Position numbers and translations under genes: made by a program. From NCBI GenBank assembly GCA_021464415.1, contig CM038469.1, positions 4,318,501 through 4,382,500 on the forward strand: a DNA stretch of 64,000 nucleotides, written 5' to 3'. Origin of the DNA: Lonicera japonica (taxonomy: Eukaryota > Streptophyta > Magnoliopsida > Dipsacales > Caprifoliaceae). Below, in pieces: positions 32,584 to 46,179 of the stretch. The notes under the pieces were generated by a model that had not been told where the DNA came from, did no database searches, and saw nothing but the letters and a program-made list of their open reading frames with translations. The first letter of the stretch is position 1. Each line of letters begins with the position of its first letter.

Positions 32584-34033
32584 TGTAGGTTGGAAAATAC
32601 CCTAGAGGGGGGTGAATAGGGTTTAAAAACTTTAATGCGGAATTAAAAACTTTTCTAACAATGTATAAGTAAAACAAATTTACTAAACCAATATATCAAG
32701 GAATGCAAGCACATAAAAAATTAAACAAGCAATCCCAAGAGCAATCAATTAAGCAATAATAAAACAATCAATAATAAAGAGATTAAGTAAGAAAGATTGA
32801 ACCGATTTGAAGTCCAAGGCTTTTTGTCCACACGGTTTTGTTTTACCAAATCATAGTCCGCGCTCGGTTAGTTACCCGAGAATTTCCACTAATAACAATC
32901 TCCTTTTGGGTGAAGATCAAACCACTACAAGTGTATCCTCTCACACACTCTTTACAAATATTGCTTGACCACAATATTCACACAAGAATCTCTCTCTTGT
33001 TAACCTTGTGAAATTTACCTTTCACAATTTCTAAACAAGAATTTACCTTCTTATTTTTCCTATGAGGTTTACCTCTCACAATTGAATACTAAATTGTTTT
33101 GTGATTCACACCAATTGACAATAACTCTCAAGTATTTAAAGAATACAATTGAAGCTCACACTAGAGTTACTTGTTTAATCAAAATTTATAGCTCAATAAG
33201 AATGATTGATCAAAAACAATTTCTTGAATCTTTAGATATTGAAGATAGATGAAGTATACAGTATAAGAGTGATTCAAGGTAGTCAAAATGTGTCTTAGAT
33301 AGTGTATATATAGTCCTAAAAATGATATAGCCATTTGTGAGATTTGGTAGAAATTTGGTACAAAAAATGGTAAAAAAATTAGAAATCCAACGGCTATATT
33401 CTGGGCCATCAGTCGACTGAGCAAAGTTCCTTAGTCGACTGATGGACCTGACTGCCCATCAGGCCATAAGGCCAAAAATCCCAATTTTTGCACTTTTGCA
33501 TTTAAGCTCCGAAATCAATTCTAATACTTTGGGGACCTTAAAAATAAGTTCCTAAGACACTTATTTTCGGAATATGATTATTTGAATTTATTTCAAAATC
33601 GATTTTTGCAAGAATGATGTTTTGAAAGAAATTTTGATTTAAACTGATTTTGATCAAACTAAGAATGATGCATGTTCATGTTTGAGCTAAACAAACACTC
33701 AATTATCAAATAGGTAAGTCTTCAAATGCTTCGATTTGTTTCTTCAAATTGATTATTCACTTGACGCTTTTCCTTTGAAGCTTTGGCATATGATCCTTGA
33801 TCTTTATCTCCATAGATTTGCATTGTGATGAGATTAATCTTTTTGCTAGTCCAATACTTTGTTGACTTGATTGGATATTGATTGAACGATCATTGTCAAA
33901 CTTCTTTTGAGCAATCATGCTATTCTTAATTTTTCAAATAAGAAAGCTATAATCTTAAATCAAGAACATGTTAAATTACACATGATTGATTTATTGTTAT
34001 TATTAAAATAAGATTAAGATCTTTAGGTCAACA
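32584..34033. mobile_element. Solo LTR, 1450 bp, perfect CTATC duplication
   Basis: Starts TGTAGGTTGGAAAATACC, ends TTTAGGTCAACA (TG...CA) and is flanked by CTATC at 32579-32583 and 34034-34038. No internal region or second LTR is present, so it is a solo LTR left by recombination. It separates the two RNase H parts of the gypsy pol. It contains an unusual pair of palindromic CAGTCGACTGA motifs near 33411 and 33434. Confidence 0.82.
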
Positions 34034-34038
34034 CTATC

Positions 34039-35388
34039 CATATAGGAACTTCTGGTTGTAAGTTCAGAAAAGTGGGGTTCGATATGCTTGGGTCCATAGG
34101 TGGTGGCAGTTCTGGTGGCTCAGGAATCAGCTCTTCATTGTACGTGAACTCTGCTATGAAGTCTACTACGGCATGTTCTTTAATTGAGGTTCGAGGCTTG
34201 TAATTGAACATGAACTATTCGAGCTCTAAAGCCCAGATTTCCAAACTCCCTGTTTGTTTCGACTTGTCGAGAATCCTTTGCAATGGCTGGTCTGTGAGCA
34301 CATCAACAGCATGGGCCTAAAAATAGGGCCTCAGTTTCTTGGATGTGATGAGGGGCATAGGCCAATTTTTCCATTCTTGGATAATTTAGCTCGGTGACAT
34401 GTAGAGCTCTGCTTGTGTAATAGACAGGCAATTGTGCATCTTCCTCATTTCTCATAAGGGTCGAGCTGACTACCGTGCGTGATACCGCTAGGTACAAACT
34501 CATAATTTCCTATTTCTTTGGCTAACTAAGAAGATGATGAGCCCCCTGGTACTGCTTCAGCTGCTGAAAATCCAGCTCGCACTCCTTCGTCCATTCGAAG
34601 GCTTCTTTAAGGGCTTTGAAGAAGGGATGACACTTGTTTTTCGCCTTGAAAATGAACCTGTTCAGAGCTGCCACCCTTCCTACTAGACTCTGGACCTTTT
34701 TCTGCCTGGTCGGAGATCTCATGTCAATGAAAGCTTATATCTTCTCAGGATTAGCCTCAATTCCCCTTTGTGTCACCATGAAACCTAAGAATTTTCCCTT
34801 TTTTACTCCAAAGGCACATTTGGATGGGTTGAGGGACATGCCACTATATCTGAGTATGATGAAAGCTTCATTGAGGTCTGACATATGGCTAGAGGATTTA
34901 AGACTACTCTTGACTAGCATGTCATCGATGTAGAATTCCATGTTTCTGCGTATCTGGTCCTTGAACAACATACTCATAACTCTCTGATTAGTAGCTCCAA
35001 CATTCCTTAGACCAAATGGCATTGCCTTGCAGCAATACGTGCCTTCGTTAGTGATGAAGGAGGTCTTTTCTTTGTTTTCTGGGGTCATTCTGACCAGATT
35101 GTACCCGAAGTATACATCCATGAAGCTCAGCATTTCGTGGCCCGTGATCGCGTCTACAAGTTGATCAATCTTTGAGAGCGGGAAGCTATCCTTTGGGCAG
35201 GCTTTGTTGAGATCCTTAAAGTCGACACACATTCTACATTTCCCACTATGCTTCTTTACTAGCACCACATTGAAAAGCCACTTTGGGCAGTGAACCTCCT
35301 GAATGAAGCCAGCTCGAAGGAGCTTCTGGACTTCTTTTTTGGCGACCAAATTTCTTTCAGTTGCAAAGTTCCTTTTCTTTTGCCTCAC
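34039..35388 (-). pseudogene. Gypsy reverse transcriptase and RNase H relic
   Basis: The stretch 35388-34735 is open for 217 codons and includes KKEVQKLLRAGFIQEVHCP, MCVDFKDLNKACPKDSFPLS, LSFMDVYFGYN, MPFGLRNVGAT and the catalytic EFYIDDMLVKS (YxDD intact). It continues as VGRVAALNRFIFKA, HPFFKALKEAFEWT, then LYLAVSRTVVSS and VYYTSRAL of the first RNase H, interrupted by stops near 34730 and 34510. Compared with active relatives SFMDAYSGY has changed to SFMDVYFGY. This is a typical plant gypsy RT, minus strand. Confidence 0.9.
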
Positions 35389-35437
35389 GGACTTGAAGTT
35401 AGGTCGGCATTCAGTCTGTGTACCATGACCACTGGAT

Positions 35438-36268
35438 TCAGCCCCTCATATCGTTATGGGACCAAGCGAAGATATCTACATTAGCTCTAAGGCATTGGGA
35501 AAGTTCCTCTTTGACTTCTGAGCTGAGCTGATTGCTAAGCTTCAAAACTCTGTCGAGCTGTAGGGGGTTCAAGAGCAAGTCCTCTAGATCCTCCCCTGGC
35601 TTGCCTCGGAGCTCTTTTTTCTCATCTCGAGGGTTTAGAGGGTCTATCTCACACTTTTCTAAGTCGTGAGGCCCCTCTGTATTGGCCAGTTTCTCCACGG
35701 CTGCGGCTTCGAGCTTAATAACTGTAATATCAGCGGTTCTAATCTCTTTCAGAGTTCTAAACTGGCAGTACAGAGCTTCCACTTAGTTTCCTCTGACCTC
35801 CCCGACTCCATGGGGGGTAGGGAACCTCATGGTTAAACTACAAGTTAAAATGGCAGCTCTGATTTCGTTGAGAGTACCCCTGCCTATGAAAACATTGTAG
35901 TGGGGAGCCCTGTCTAACACAAGGAACTCTATGATAGTGGCGATCTATTTCAAAGCTATTCCTAAACTCACAGCTAGCTTGATGGTCCCTAGAGACTTAG
36001 TCTTTTCCCCAGAAAAACCAACTAAAGTGGCTGTTGAAGGGGTCAAATGCTCAGTTATGAGACCCATGGCCTTGAAGGCACTGTAGTACATGAGGTTGGA
36101 GGTAGCCCCTGTGTCTATGAGGATTCTTTGGACATTGTGATTGCCCACCATCGCCGTTATTACCAAAGGTTCATCGTGTGGGAATTTTATCCCATTCATG
36201 TCCTCATATGTGAATACGATTTCCTTGACATTATATTTCACCATTTTGTGGGTCTGAAGCTGAAGCAT
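35438..36268 (-). pseudogene. Gypsy protease and linker relic
   Basis: The stretch 36268-35945 reads MVKYNVKEIVFTYED and DEPLVITAMVGNHNVQRILI, followed by the aspartic protease site DTGATSNLM. A GFSGEKTKSLGTIKL segment matches the plant gypsy pattern. After a break, 35782-35438 carries the linker to RT (DIFAWSHNDMRG). Two frames are involved, so the polyprotein is broken. Confidence 0.85.
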
Positions 36269-36369
36269 TCTGCCTCGAAGCTTGAGGACTTGGCCTGCCT
36301 AATGTATGCCTTTCTGGACCTATTGTTGTTTCCAGAGTAGGAGGAGCCCTCCTCAATCACGAAGATCTC

Positions 36370-37400
36370 GTTTTCATGCTCCTTTCTTTTGGCTTTTGGG
36401 GGGACTTCCTTCTTTTTATCCACATATTAGTAGAGCTACCCCATCTGGATGAGCTTCTCAATCTCCTCCTGTAACTTTCAGTAATCGTCTGTCTCATGGT
36501 TGTGGTCCTTATGGTACCGGTAGTACTTCGTTGTATCATTCTTCTTATCAGATATCTTCATCTTCCAAGCTTCTGGGATCTTCTTTAGTTCCAACTGGGC
36601 ATAGACCTCGCCCAAAGGAGCTATTAGAGGGGTAAACTGCTGACGTGTTTTACCCTCACTTGGTTCGGACTTGTTTGATTCTTTCTTTTTCTTCTTGCCA
36701 TCTCTCTTGACCGCGGGGTGGGTTGTGCCCCCTTTGGCGCTTGGAGGAGGGCATGAGAGCTGATAGACCTGACAGGTCTCGTCCCTATAGGGTTTCTTCT
36801 ATGTCAATCTATTTATTTACCTCATCCAGGAACTCAGACATGGTCTTGGGGGCTAACCTTGCCAAAGTCATGAGGCAGTAATGGGAGCTCACCCCTTCTA
36901 TAAAGGCTGCTACCGCTACCCTTTCATTGAGGTTTGTGATCATAAGGATCTATTGATTGAACCTGCAGGCATACTCCTTCAAACTCTTTGTTGACCTCTA
37001 CTTGACGATGAAGAGATGAGTGGAGGACTTGGAATGTTTCTGGGTTCCAAGAAAGTGGGAGATGAATTTGGTGCCGAGCTCTTATGAGCTCTGGATTGAT
37101 CCCGAGAGCATGCTATTGCACCGTATTCGGGCTGGCCCTTTAAAAGTGGTGACCAAAGCTTTGCACACTACGCCATCTAGGACATTCTAGAGCCCCATTA
37201 TGTTCCCGTATTGTTGCCAGTATTGGGAGTTTAAACTTTTCTATAACCTGACAGCTTAAGATGTGCTCGGTGAATGGAGATTTTGAGTCTCTTACTAAAG
37301 CTGCGGTCGAGCTGCCTCTCGGTTGGCCCATTGACTTCATTATTTCTACCACTTGAGCTCGTACTTCTATCATCAACCTTTTATCGACATCTTCCACTGG
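36370..37400 (-). pseudogene. Gypsy gag relic
   Basis: Fragments on the minus strand include FTEHILSCQVIEKFKLPIL near 37300-37200, corresponding to the FTxxIxxxxLPxxFKxPxL start of plant gypsy gag. A later segment reads VAVAAFIEGVSSHYCLMTLA near 36930-36870, followed by the basic linker before protease. Several stops interrupt it. Confidence 0.65.
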
Positions 37401-37973
37401 CTCTTAGTGCGATATTCTATCGAACACTAACCCCCGGGGTCTAGTATCTATATCTTACTGAGGTGCTCGGGCTAAAGGAAGGGGAGGTCGAGCTCCTCTA
37501 CTTTGGCTCTGCAGTTTTGAGGCTCCCTCTGAATGTCTCTTACGGAGCACATGCACTTGCGGATTCCTCAATGGTGGGGGAGAAAGTGCGGCTGCGACCT
37601 CCTCATAAGAATATTATCTTTTGGAGCTGGACCGACCAGATTCGAACTCACTGGTTCTGCTGTGGCTCCCCTAGATTCTCTACCCTAGTCTCCGAGCCTT
37701 TGTCTGGCTGGGACTCATGGTAGGACTGGGGGAGCTGCCACAGTTGTAGAGGTTATGACTGATCTGTTCCTCAAGCTGACAGGAGGTGTCTCCCTTTGGG
37801 CTATGAGCCTGTCAATTTGGATTTGGAGAGCAGCTTACTGCTCTTATAATGCCAGCAGGGGGTCTGACTGAGTATCTCTAGAAGATGTGGTAATTTTTGT
37901 AGTGTGTTTTTGTTAGAAAATAAGTGTATGTGACTTGAAAATATGTCTTTCCCACATACGGCGCCAAATTATT

Positions 37974-39158
37974 AGTGCTAAAAACTGGAAGGGTATTTTA
38001 GACCACACAGTTAAATGATTGATACAATAAATGCAACAAAGCAAAAGAGTCAAAGATGTATAGATGAGGTTGGCCTTGTATGAAGATACGGGTTAGTCAT
38101 CCTCTGTGGAATAGTGCCAGGAGCTCGGTTTGCTTTGTATTGATGATAAACAAGTAAGTATTACAAACTCACAAAAGCCTCTCTATTTATTTTATCCTCA
38201 CAATGTTACAATAAGGCCTCGTTTGGTTCACGAAAAGGAAATTAATTCCCCTATCTTTCCCATGGAGGTGGGAAAGTAAATTTCCTGTCAAATTTCCTTT
38301 CTTGTGTTTGGTAAACCATGGAAAGTATTTCGGTAAGAATATTATTGTCTAGAATTTATGTAATAAATGCTTGGAAATCACATGGGAAAATCAATCCCAT
38401 GTGTTTTGGGAGGAATGGTTTTACCCTCTACTTTCCCCTCTCTCAGGAAAGTGTTTCCGGAATTTGTGCTTACCAAACAAAGGAAAGGAACGACTTTCCT
38501 TTCCCGAGTACTAAAATCCGTGAACCAAACGAGGCCTAAGAGTATTCTCAGGCTACACGAGTTTTGACTTCTCTATTCTAAGAGCTCTATTGAGTGCTCT
38601 GAGCATCTACTTCTCTATTGTCATGTTGTTATTAAATGCTGGATTATCCTTGTTCTTAGATTTTGTCTGGTTGTTCTTTCTTTAGAGAAGTAAATGCTTC
38701 TTGCATATATATGACTGGTAGGAAACGTGTGGGCAGAGCTCCTAGAGTAGGTCCAGAGTCATGCTTCGGCCGTTACCAACTCTAACCTTGCTTCTCCATG
38801 AATTTCGGTGCATTAAATGCAGTTGGTGTGCATTTAATGAAGGTGATGGGAGTTCTGCACACTCTGTAAAGCAAGTGGCAGTCACCAATGCTTCTGCCAA
38901 CCACTCTAGCAAAGTGGTTAGGCGAGAGGGAGCTCCAGAGCTCGCCGAAAAAGCTCTAAAGCCCGAGTTTCGTAATTCGCTATACATAATTAACTCTCAA
39001 GCGGGTGCCCAATTCTTGAGGGGTTCTATCCTTCTTATAGTGACACAACAAGGCTCCTCCGAGCTCCTCCTACTGAGGCATGCCTGATTGCTGTCATGGA
39101 TAGCCATGTGTCAGCTTGTAGTTGGTGGGGCAAATTGGATTAATAATTTTCACCATCA
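37974..39158 (-). repeat. 5' LTR of the Retand-type gypsy element
   Basis: Pairs with 27069-27944 and is about 860 bp without the 325-bp MITE insertion and its duplication. Minus-strand start is TGATGGTGAAAA. Confidence 0.8.
38215..38536. mobile_element. Tourist/Harbinger-like MITE (322 bp)
   Basis: The ends GGCCTCGTTTGGTTCACG and CGTGAACCAAACGAGGCC are perfect 18-bp inverted repeats, flanked by TAA on each side. The other LTR of the host element shows the empty site near 27320. A 3-bp TAA duplication is typical of PIF/Harbinger MITEs. Short open frames within it are not genes. Confidence 0.9.
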
Positions 39159-39163
39159 ATAAT

Positions 39164-40420
39164 GATTAGGAACAAATTCCTGACATTGTTTTAGATGCAA
39201 ATCAGGATTATCAAGACAATGTTACAAAACTTCCTAAATAGCAACTCAATAACCTCAAAAAGAAGTGTCATTAAGGATATCCACTAGAGAAAGGAAAAAT
39301 GCGATTATGTCGTATTTCTTAAAGAACATGAGTGCTTGATACATAAATAATAGAAAATAATCCAATCAAATTTTGATTTAGAGCTGTATCAAATAAATAT
39401 AAAGATTGTGTTTCTTAATGGCAATATTGATGAGACAACATATATGGTGCAACCAGAAAACTTTGAATCAGAAAACTCAAATAATATGGTCTGCAAATTA
39501 AAGAAATCCGTCTTTGGCCTCAATGAAGTTTTCCTTTAATGGTATCACAAATTTCATCAAGATATTATCTCGTATAGTTTTGAGGTAAATCTGGTTGATG
39601 ATTTCGTTTTTCGTAAGTTTAGTAGGAGCAAGATTATCTTCCCGATGTTTTATGTCAATGTGCCTCTTTTGTATTCAGAATACAGATATATCGAGATCGT
39701 TCTCGGGGTATCCTTAGGTTATCACAAAAGAGCTAATCGAGAAAGTTCTTACCAGGTTTGGCATGAAAGATTGCCGTCAAGGAAGGACTCCTATTGTTGA
39801 AAGAAACAGTTTTATCTCAGTTAGTGCCCCAATAATAAGGTTGAAAATAAAGATATGCAAAAGATTCCTTATACGTCAGTTGTAATGAGTTTTGTATCAT
39901 CAAGCATGTACGCATCCGGATTTAGTGTTCGTAATAAGGATGTTGGGTAGATATTTAAGTAATCCTAGGATGGATCTTCGAAAAGTATACAACTAAAGGT
40001 TTAAATAGAACAAAAGATTACATGCTTATGTATCGAAAATCATATAAGTTAGAGATCATTTGGTGTTCTGATTCTTATTCTAGTATGGGGTATAGCTGCA
40101 AAACATTGTCACTAGGTTGCAGATTATGGATAGTGTCAAAAAACCACTAAAGGTATTTTGTGACAATAAATTTGTTGTGCTATATCGACAATAACATAAA
40201 TTTTTTATAAGTATAAAGCACATAGACATCAAGTTTCTTGTTGTTAAAGGAGAGTTCAAAGTTGTCGTGTCCACAAAACATATAGGGACAAACTCTATGA
40301 TTACGGATCCGTTCATTAAAGGCTTAACCCATAAGGTATTTTATAAGCATGTTACTTATATGGGTGTGGTGTTATCTGATGATGTGCTGGTTTAGTGGGA
40401 GTTTGTATCATATATGCTAT
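39164..40420 (+). pseudogene. Copia-1 reverse transcriptase and RNase H relic
   Basis: Traces in order are FLNGNIDETIYMVQPENFES near 39410-39470, KLKKSVFGLNE near 39495, a RFGMKDC segment near 39755, and then RNase H pieces VFCDNKFVV near 40150 and HIDIKFLVVKGEF near 40227, with DPFIKGL near 40305. These correspond to copia VFLNGxLxExIYMxQPxGF, SLYGLKQ and the H(I/V)DxKYH(F/L)VRE and DPLTKxL stretches. It continues the frame cut by the gypsy insertion at 27063. Confidence 0.8.
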
Positions 40421-40795
40421 TTTATTTAAACACATATTTTTTGCAGAATTAAAAAGATGGTTATTTTTGTTTTGACTCAAAAGTTTTCTTCCATTGCAGT
40501 TTAACATAAAGTTTGGAAGGTTATATTTGATCTCGATACCAGTTGGAAATAGGCATGATTGATACAACTTGTATGCAATTTCCATACTACACATTCATAC
40601 TCAATTTATGTCATTAAATACGTCAGTGTGGTGGCCATGGATGGGTTTAGTTACGAATATAAGTGTAATGAAGACCTCTATGATTCCATACTGACATATG
40701 AGATGGACCAAATTGTTCAAAAGTTATGATAGCGTTTCAATGATCACATAAGGATTTGTAATATAACTGTTTGGATGTTTACATGTGTAGCCAAA

Positions 40796-41138
40796 ATGTG
40801 AGATTGCTCAAAATTTAGTTTATTAATGGGCTTACACATTTAATCAATTATATTATGGGCTATGTAGTGCATCCAATGGGTATGGACTTTACAATGTGTA
40901 GAGACATAATACTAGTTATATTAGAATTGATGGAATTTGAGTTAGTACATAAAGACACCTAGGGTTATGGTCCCCAAGTTGAATCATTGTATGCTTTAAT
41001 CCTCTTCCCAATCTTAGATAAAGAACCCATTGAGCACTCAAGGATTCTAACGTTGGAATGCCACAACCAACTCAAGTTTTTGCGCTCTAAGGCATCATAA
41101 ATTTAGGAAATATTCCTAAAGATCAGTCTCTTAAGAAC
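40796..41138 (+). repeat. Right (3') LTR of copia-1, first part
   Basis: Homologous to 22323-22670. It stops at 'cttaagaac' where copia-2 begins. The last LTR bases are recovered at about 47505-47544 ('ctatataatttaagattaaaattcctaca'). Confidence 0.8.
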
Positions 41139-41938
41139 TGAAAAGGCTAAAGCGTGCACATGCGTAATAGAATAAACAAATAACCCCTAGGTTTATTATT
41201 TAGTAATTGGAATCTCAAAACAAATTTTAATCGAATAAATATGCAAACTTAGAATTCTATGGATTTTTATTATGAAAAACCTGTTTCATCTAGCATGCAG
41301 CAATTAAATATATAAGCAGACATCATATTTAACGACGTATCTCTGCAATACAGGACTAATCCTAAATAATCCACTAAATATACAAGTTGACAACGAATTA
41401 CTCGCCATAATATTGCACCGTTCTTCAACTCCTTTTGCGAATGATACGCACTTTAGGATCTAATTTTTTTTTAAATAAAGAACCCTTAGTTTGATATGAA
41501 TTAAAAGCCCTAAGTTGATTTTATGTTTTGAGGTTTTATTCTCTCTCTAAAGTTTGAAAGTCTTTCTCAAAACATGTGCAAAAGTCCCTTACCGTACGAG
41601 TCTTTTTATATAAAAATATATAAACCAACTCCTTTTAGTAAAAGGTTAAAAATACTTAAAATAAGAATTTTTGCGATACAAATATGCTATCCAAAAATTT
41701 AGGCTGTATCGATCCAACACCTAAAAGGTGTATTGGTCCGAAATTGAGATTTCAATTTTGAGCCCAAAAAACAAGCCAAACCGGTCCACATTATTAATAT
41801 GTGTACTAATCCACCCCTTTTCTAATTTAAATACACCATGTAATTCATAAAGTTAAATTCAAAAAGGATAGCACCTCAATTCTTAAACCGCACGTTTGGT
41901 TTTTTTAAAAATGAGTATGACACTATAACTTTTCTTAT

Positions 41939-41941
41939 CTT

Positions 41942-42024
<83 letters not shown>
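41939..42024. repeat. (TTC)n-(TTA)n microsatellite in copia-2 LTR
   Basis: About 10 TTC/CTT units are followed by about 18 TTA units. The partner LTR has only a shorter TTA run at 47069-47103. Confidence 0.9.
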
Positions 42025-42026
<2 letters not shown>

Positions 42027-43999
42027 TTAATTAAACCATTATTTATTTATTTTCAAAATCATTTTTTCTTTTCTTTTTCTTTTTGTTTTTCACCATGTCA
42101 AATCCGTTTGAACTCTGATTTGACCCAAATTTTTGGTGCAGCTCTAGAAACATGTTTGAAACATAATCCAACAGTTTCCTCATTAATTTGATTCACCGAA
42201 GATTTACGGACACGAGAAAAACAACAGCAAAAATAGTAAATAAATAGTTTGATTCAAAAGGTTTTTGTGAAAACACCACATAAGAAATTAAATTCAAATG
42301 CCAATGCTCACCGTATCTATCTTGATGTAATTGTTCAATGCACTGCTTTAGTAGCTTGGCTAGCTTTCTTATAGTTCTTCAAATGAAATCTTGAACGACT
42401 CAAACAACTTACAAGTAAACATGTTTTTGCCGAATGAATAAAGCCAATACAAACTTAGACTTTACAATCTCCCATTTGGTTATTCCAAGACAAAACACTA
42501 TGCGGCCTAACAAACTCGATGACTCAATCACTATAACTACTTATCCCATATGCAATTACTATAACAAAGTCAATTCTTGCATATTACAAAACAACTAAGG
42601 ACGCAAGACATGCAAACACTTTGAATCTCTTAGCCGACTATTTCAAACTCATACTTTTCCTCATCATATATATCAACCTGAAATATCAAAACTCAAACAA
42701 AATCTTTGAGAAGCATATGGGTTATTAGAGAGACAATAAACAATGAAATCAAAATTCTCCCCTAATCCAAACCATTCAATTCCTTTTATAAATTACTCTC
42801 CCCCTTTTTTGTGAAGAATAGACAATAGAATATGTAGGGAATTCAAATGTCTCCCCCATAACTACTCCCCCTTTTTATGTACTCTATCCTCGAAACATAT
42901 TAAATTTCTCCATTAAAGTTAAGAAAAGACAAAAAAATCATTGAAGGAATACATGAAAAGTAGTGAAATAGGGAAACTAGCTGTCACCAATTCACAAAGA
43001 AAACTAGTTTGGAGATTCGAAACAAAAATATGCCAAACAAAAATAATTTTAGCACAACTTAACATGCATCGCTATGTACATATATCAAATTTGAAAATTA
43101 TCAATTATTATATAAAAAAAACTTGGTGATTCTCTTTAAATTAATATAGGTAATACGTCAAGCAGCACAAAGTATTTAAATATATCCCGTTGTGCATTCA
43201 AATCAGATCATACAAAGTGCAATTCAAATAAACGTAGGTTTTGAAAAATTCGTGCACCCATATGCATGAAAATTTGGAAAGCCTCTAAAACATTAGATTT
43301 TCAATTTCTTCTCCCTTAGAAGCAATCTTTCTCTCAAACTTGCAATTTATTTTGCATTTAATTGATGATATTTTAATGAAATTAAAAATTCAATTCTAAT
43401 GAAGGCTTTCACCCTAGTGGAGGCTAGTTATACACCATTTGGGAGCTGCGGTTATCTTTCCACTATAGTATCCCTTTTCCATCCCCTCTACATTTTTACT
43501 CACTTTGCTTGTTTTTTAATTTTTCACTCAAAACTATATCACCAAAATCTCACTCCGTATATAATCACAATACTTAGACTACTTCTACTAAATAGTCCAT
43601 ATATGGGAGCTTATGAATTTTCAGTTTTAATAACTATGTATAACTCATATGATTATTCAAATATTCCAATGTAAATCGTGCAATGTAGTGTACGAGATAT
43701 ATTAGCATATTCTTATGTGATTGAAATAACATACCACATATTTTAATTAATTAAGGCAGTATAACACATATATCTAAAATTAAGCATTTAAGAAAAGTCA
43801 TGAGATATTCAGAATTAAAAATTAACAATCACATTGCGTGCAATTATACAAAAAAGCTTGGATTTTAAACTAGTTTAGCAAATTTTGCAACAAAAATCCG
43901 AATAAGTATAAAAATCGGGATCTAAGCAAGTAACTAAAATAAGACCGATCCTATACACAACTATTTAGCATAGCCAACCAACCGACCTCTCATATATAC

Positions 44000-45960
44000 T
44001 AGGCAAGCTCCTAATCACCTAAGTGGATGCAACGGTCCCTTTAAGAACCCAAACGTGTGACCCTAGGAGTTGTAACCTTCCCATATCCCCTAAATTGTCT
44101 ACCTCTAGGGCCACCACCTTAGGTTCATTGATAATCCTAGTAGACTCGAAAACTAGAATCCTAACCCTATCCTCAAAACTAAAATATCTAATCTTTGATT
44201 TAGATTTTGGTTTAGTGGGAAAAAATTTTGGCGAATTCCTGGGAAACAAAATATTCGATTGCCAAAAAATTCTTCTCAAGTGTCCCTTGTGATTGCAATA
44301 TTCACACCAAAATGGTTGTGGTAGTGTGTGCTTATAAGACTCAAGTGGGATTAGTTCTAGAACTTCCTATTGTGTATGAGAAACCGGCTTAGGAATTCTA
44401 ATGCCTAGATTTGCCTAATGGGTTTTCTTTTCACGAAGTTCTTCTTTGTGTTTGCTTTGATAAAAGTCGATTCTTTTTTGGAATTCGATGTAGAATGTGC
44501 AAATTTATCAAAACCTAATACACTTTTGTCATTTGAGAAGTCAACAGGGTCTGCAAGCATGTGAGTGAGTTTTTCAGACCTATTCTCAAGATCAACCTTG
44601 AAAAATTTAGCCTAATCAAATTCTCTTTCAAGTTGCATAACTTTAAGTTTAAGGCTATCATTGCTTTTACCTAAAGAAGTAAGGTCGTTTTTTAATTTCT
44701 TGTTCTCATCAAAGAAAGACTACCTTGTGAGTTCAAATTTAGACACTTTGACCAAGAGTACGCTTTTCTCATCTTTGAACTGACCTATTAAAAACTCGCA
44801 CTTTTGAATGACCTTCACCTTTTCGTCAAAAATTTTCAACTTTTTATTAAGACCGATTTCTTTTTTCTTAGCCTTAATCAATTCTTCACACAGCTAGTCA
44901 TAGGCTGTTTTAAAATCAATATATTATTCAACTTCTTCATCAGAGGCATTGTCTAACTTATGAGATAGGTTAGAATCAATGTTCTCTTATTCCTTAGAAT
45001 TTGAAAACTCGTGTGGCATATAACTAGTAACATAAGCCACAAGTTCTTTCTCCTCATGGGATTGCGAATCATCCTTATCATCACTAAGTGTAACATGCAT
45101 GGCATGTTTAAATTGATTTGCTTTCTTAAGCTTGTTAAATTTAGTCGTACATTCCCAAGCTTTATGAATTTTCCTATGACATTCAAAACATTCATTGCTC
45201 TTAGCACCACTATTCTCATATTGCTTTTAGGACTCTTGATTTCTCTGATTTGATGACCATTCAGTATTTTTGTTTTCGTTCGATTTAGAAGAATTTTTGG
45301 AAGTTTTGCTCAACCGAAGTAGGCTTTTGAAATTTTTAGCAAATTGTCAATCTCCTCTTCATCAAGATCAAGATTCTCATTATCATCAAAATTTTAAAAA
45401 AAATTAGCTTTGAAAGCAATGTTGTCTTTTTTTTGTATAAGGATTTTGAGAGAGTATTACCTTCAAAAGTTTGAAAATATCTTAAAAGCTTATTCTTTTT
45501 CAAAATATTTATATCTTTACTCTTTTCTATAGCAATAATTTTGAGAATGAATCGATCTGGCAAAAATCGCAGAATTTTCTTAATAATTCTATGTTCAAGA
45601 ATTCTTTCATTCAAATTAAAAGAGAATTAACTATGTGATTAAGCCTGCTATAGAATTATGTGATGGTTTCACTGTTTTCATTCTAATTGTTTCAAATTCT
45701 GAAGTTAGACGCTAAATTTTTGAATTTTTGACAGTGTTTGTGCCTTCATAAACCACCTAAAATATTTTCCACGCCTCTTTTGAAATCTCACACATGGCAT
45801 TCTTTTTAAATTCATCCTCCATCACATGATTTTGTATTAGATTAAGCTCTTTAGAGTTTCACTTATCCGATTCTAATTCATCAGCAGTCCAAGATTCAGG
45901 ATGTTTGATATCCATTTTAGTAACATTCTCAATCATGATACTTATGATGGGTGTTTTCTA
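44000..45960 (-). pseudogene. Copia-2 gag relic with zinc knuckle
   Basis: Reading from right to left gives traces of the UBN2-type gag (EISKEAWKIF and a VYEGTNTVKNSK segment near 45790-45720), then DEEEIDNL near 45350 and the zinc knuckle C-FE-C-HRKI-H-KAWE-C (CX2CX4HX4C) near 45192-45150. A coiled, lysine-rich tail follows. Multiple stops break the frame. No pol follows toward the 3' LTR. Confidence 0.75.
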
Positions 45961-46179
45961 ACCATTCACTACTGTAAGCTATACACGCTCATTTTTGGTT
46001 TTTAATAAAATTCGCATTCTAACTTTCTAGTATGAATAATTGGAACCATCAAGAATATGAGCGACAGATGTTTGATTTTTACATAATAACCAAATAAAAA
46101 CAAGAACAAAAAGGAAGCAAAAACAATCTAGGTTCTGACCTAACTCTAGCAACTTATGGTAACCTCTTCTAGTACCAAT

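Larger units (their letters stand above)
27069..39158 (-). mobile_element. Tat/Retand-type Ty3/gypsy retrotransposon, degenerate
   Basis: LTRs 27069-27944 and 37974-39158 are direct repeats, flanked by ATAAT (27064-27068 and 39159-39163). On the minus strand a primer-binding-like TTTGGCGCCGTATGTGGG follows the 5' LTR (about 37955-37973), and a purine tract (AGGATAGGGGACAAT) precedes the 3' LTR. Order from right to left is gag, protease, reverse transcriptase, RNase H, then a second (archaeal-type) RNase H. Between pol and the 3' LTR lies a plus-strand (antisense) extra ORF. A second RNase H and an antisense ORF after pol are hallmarks of the Tat/Retand lineage. It inserted into copia-1 pol and itself holds a solo LTR and a Tourist-like MITE. 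Stops and shifts show it is inactive. Confidence 0.85.
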
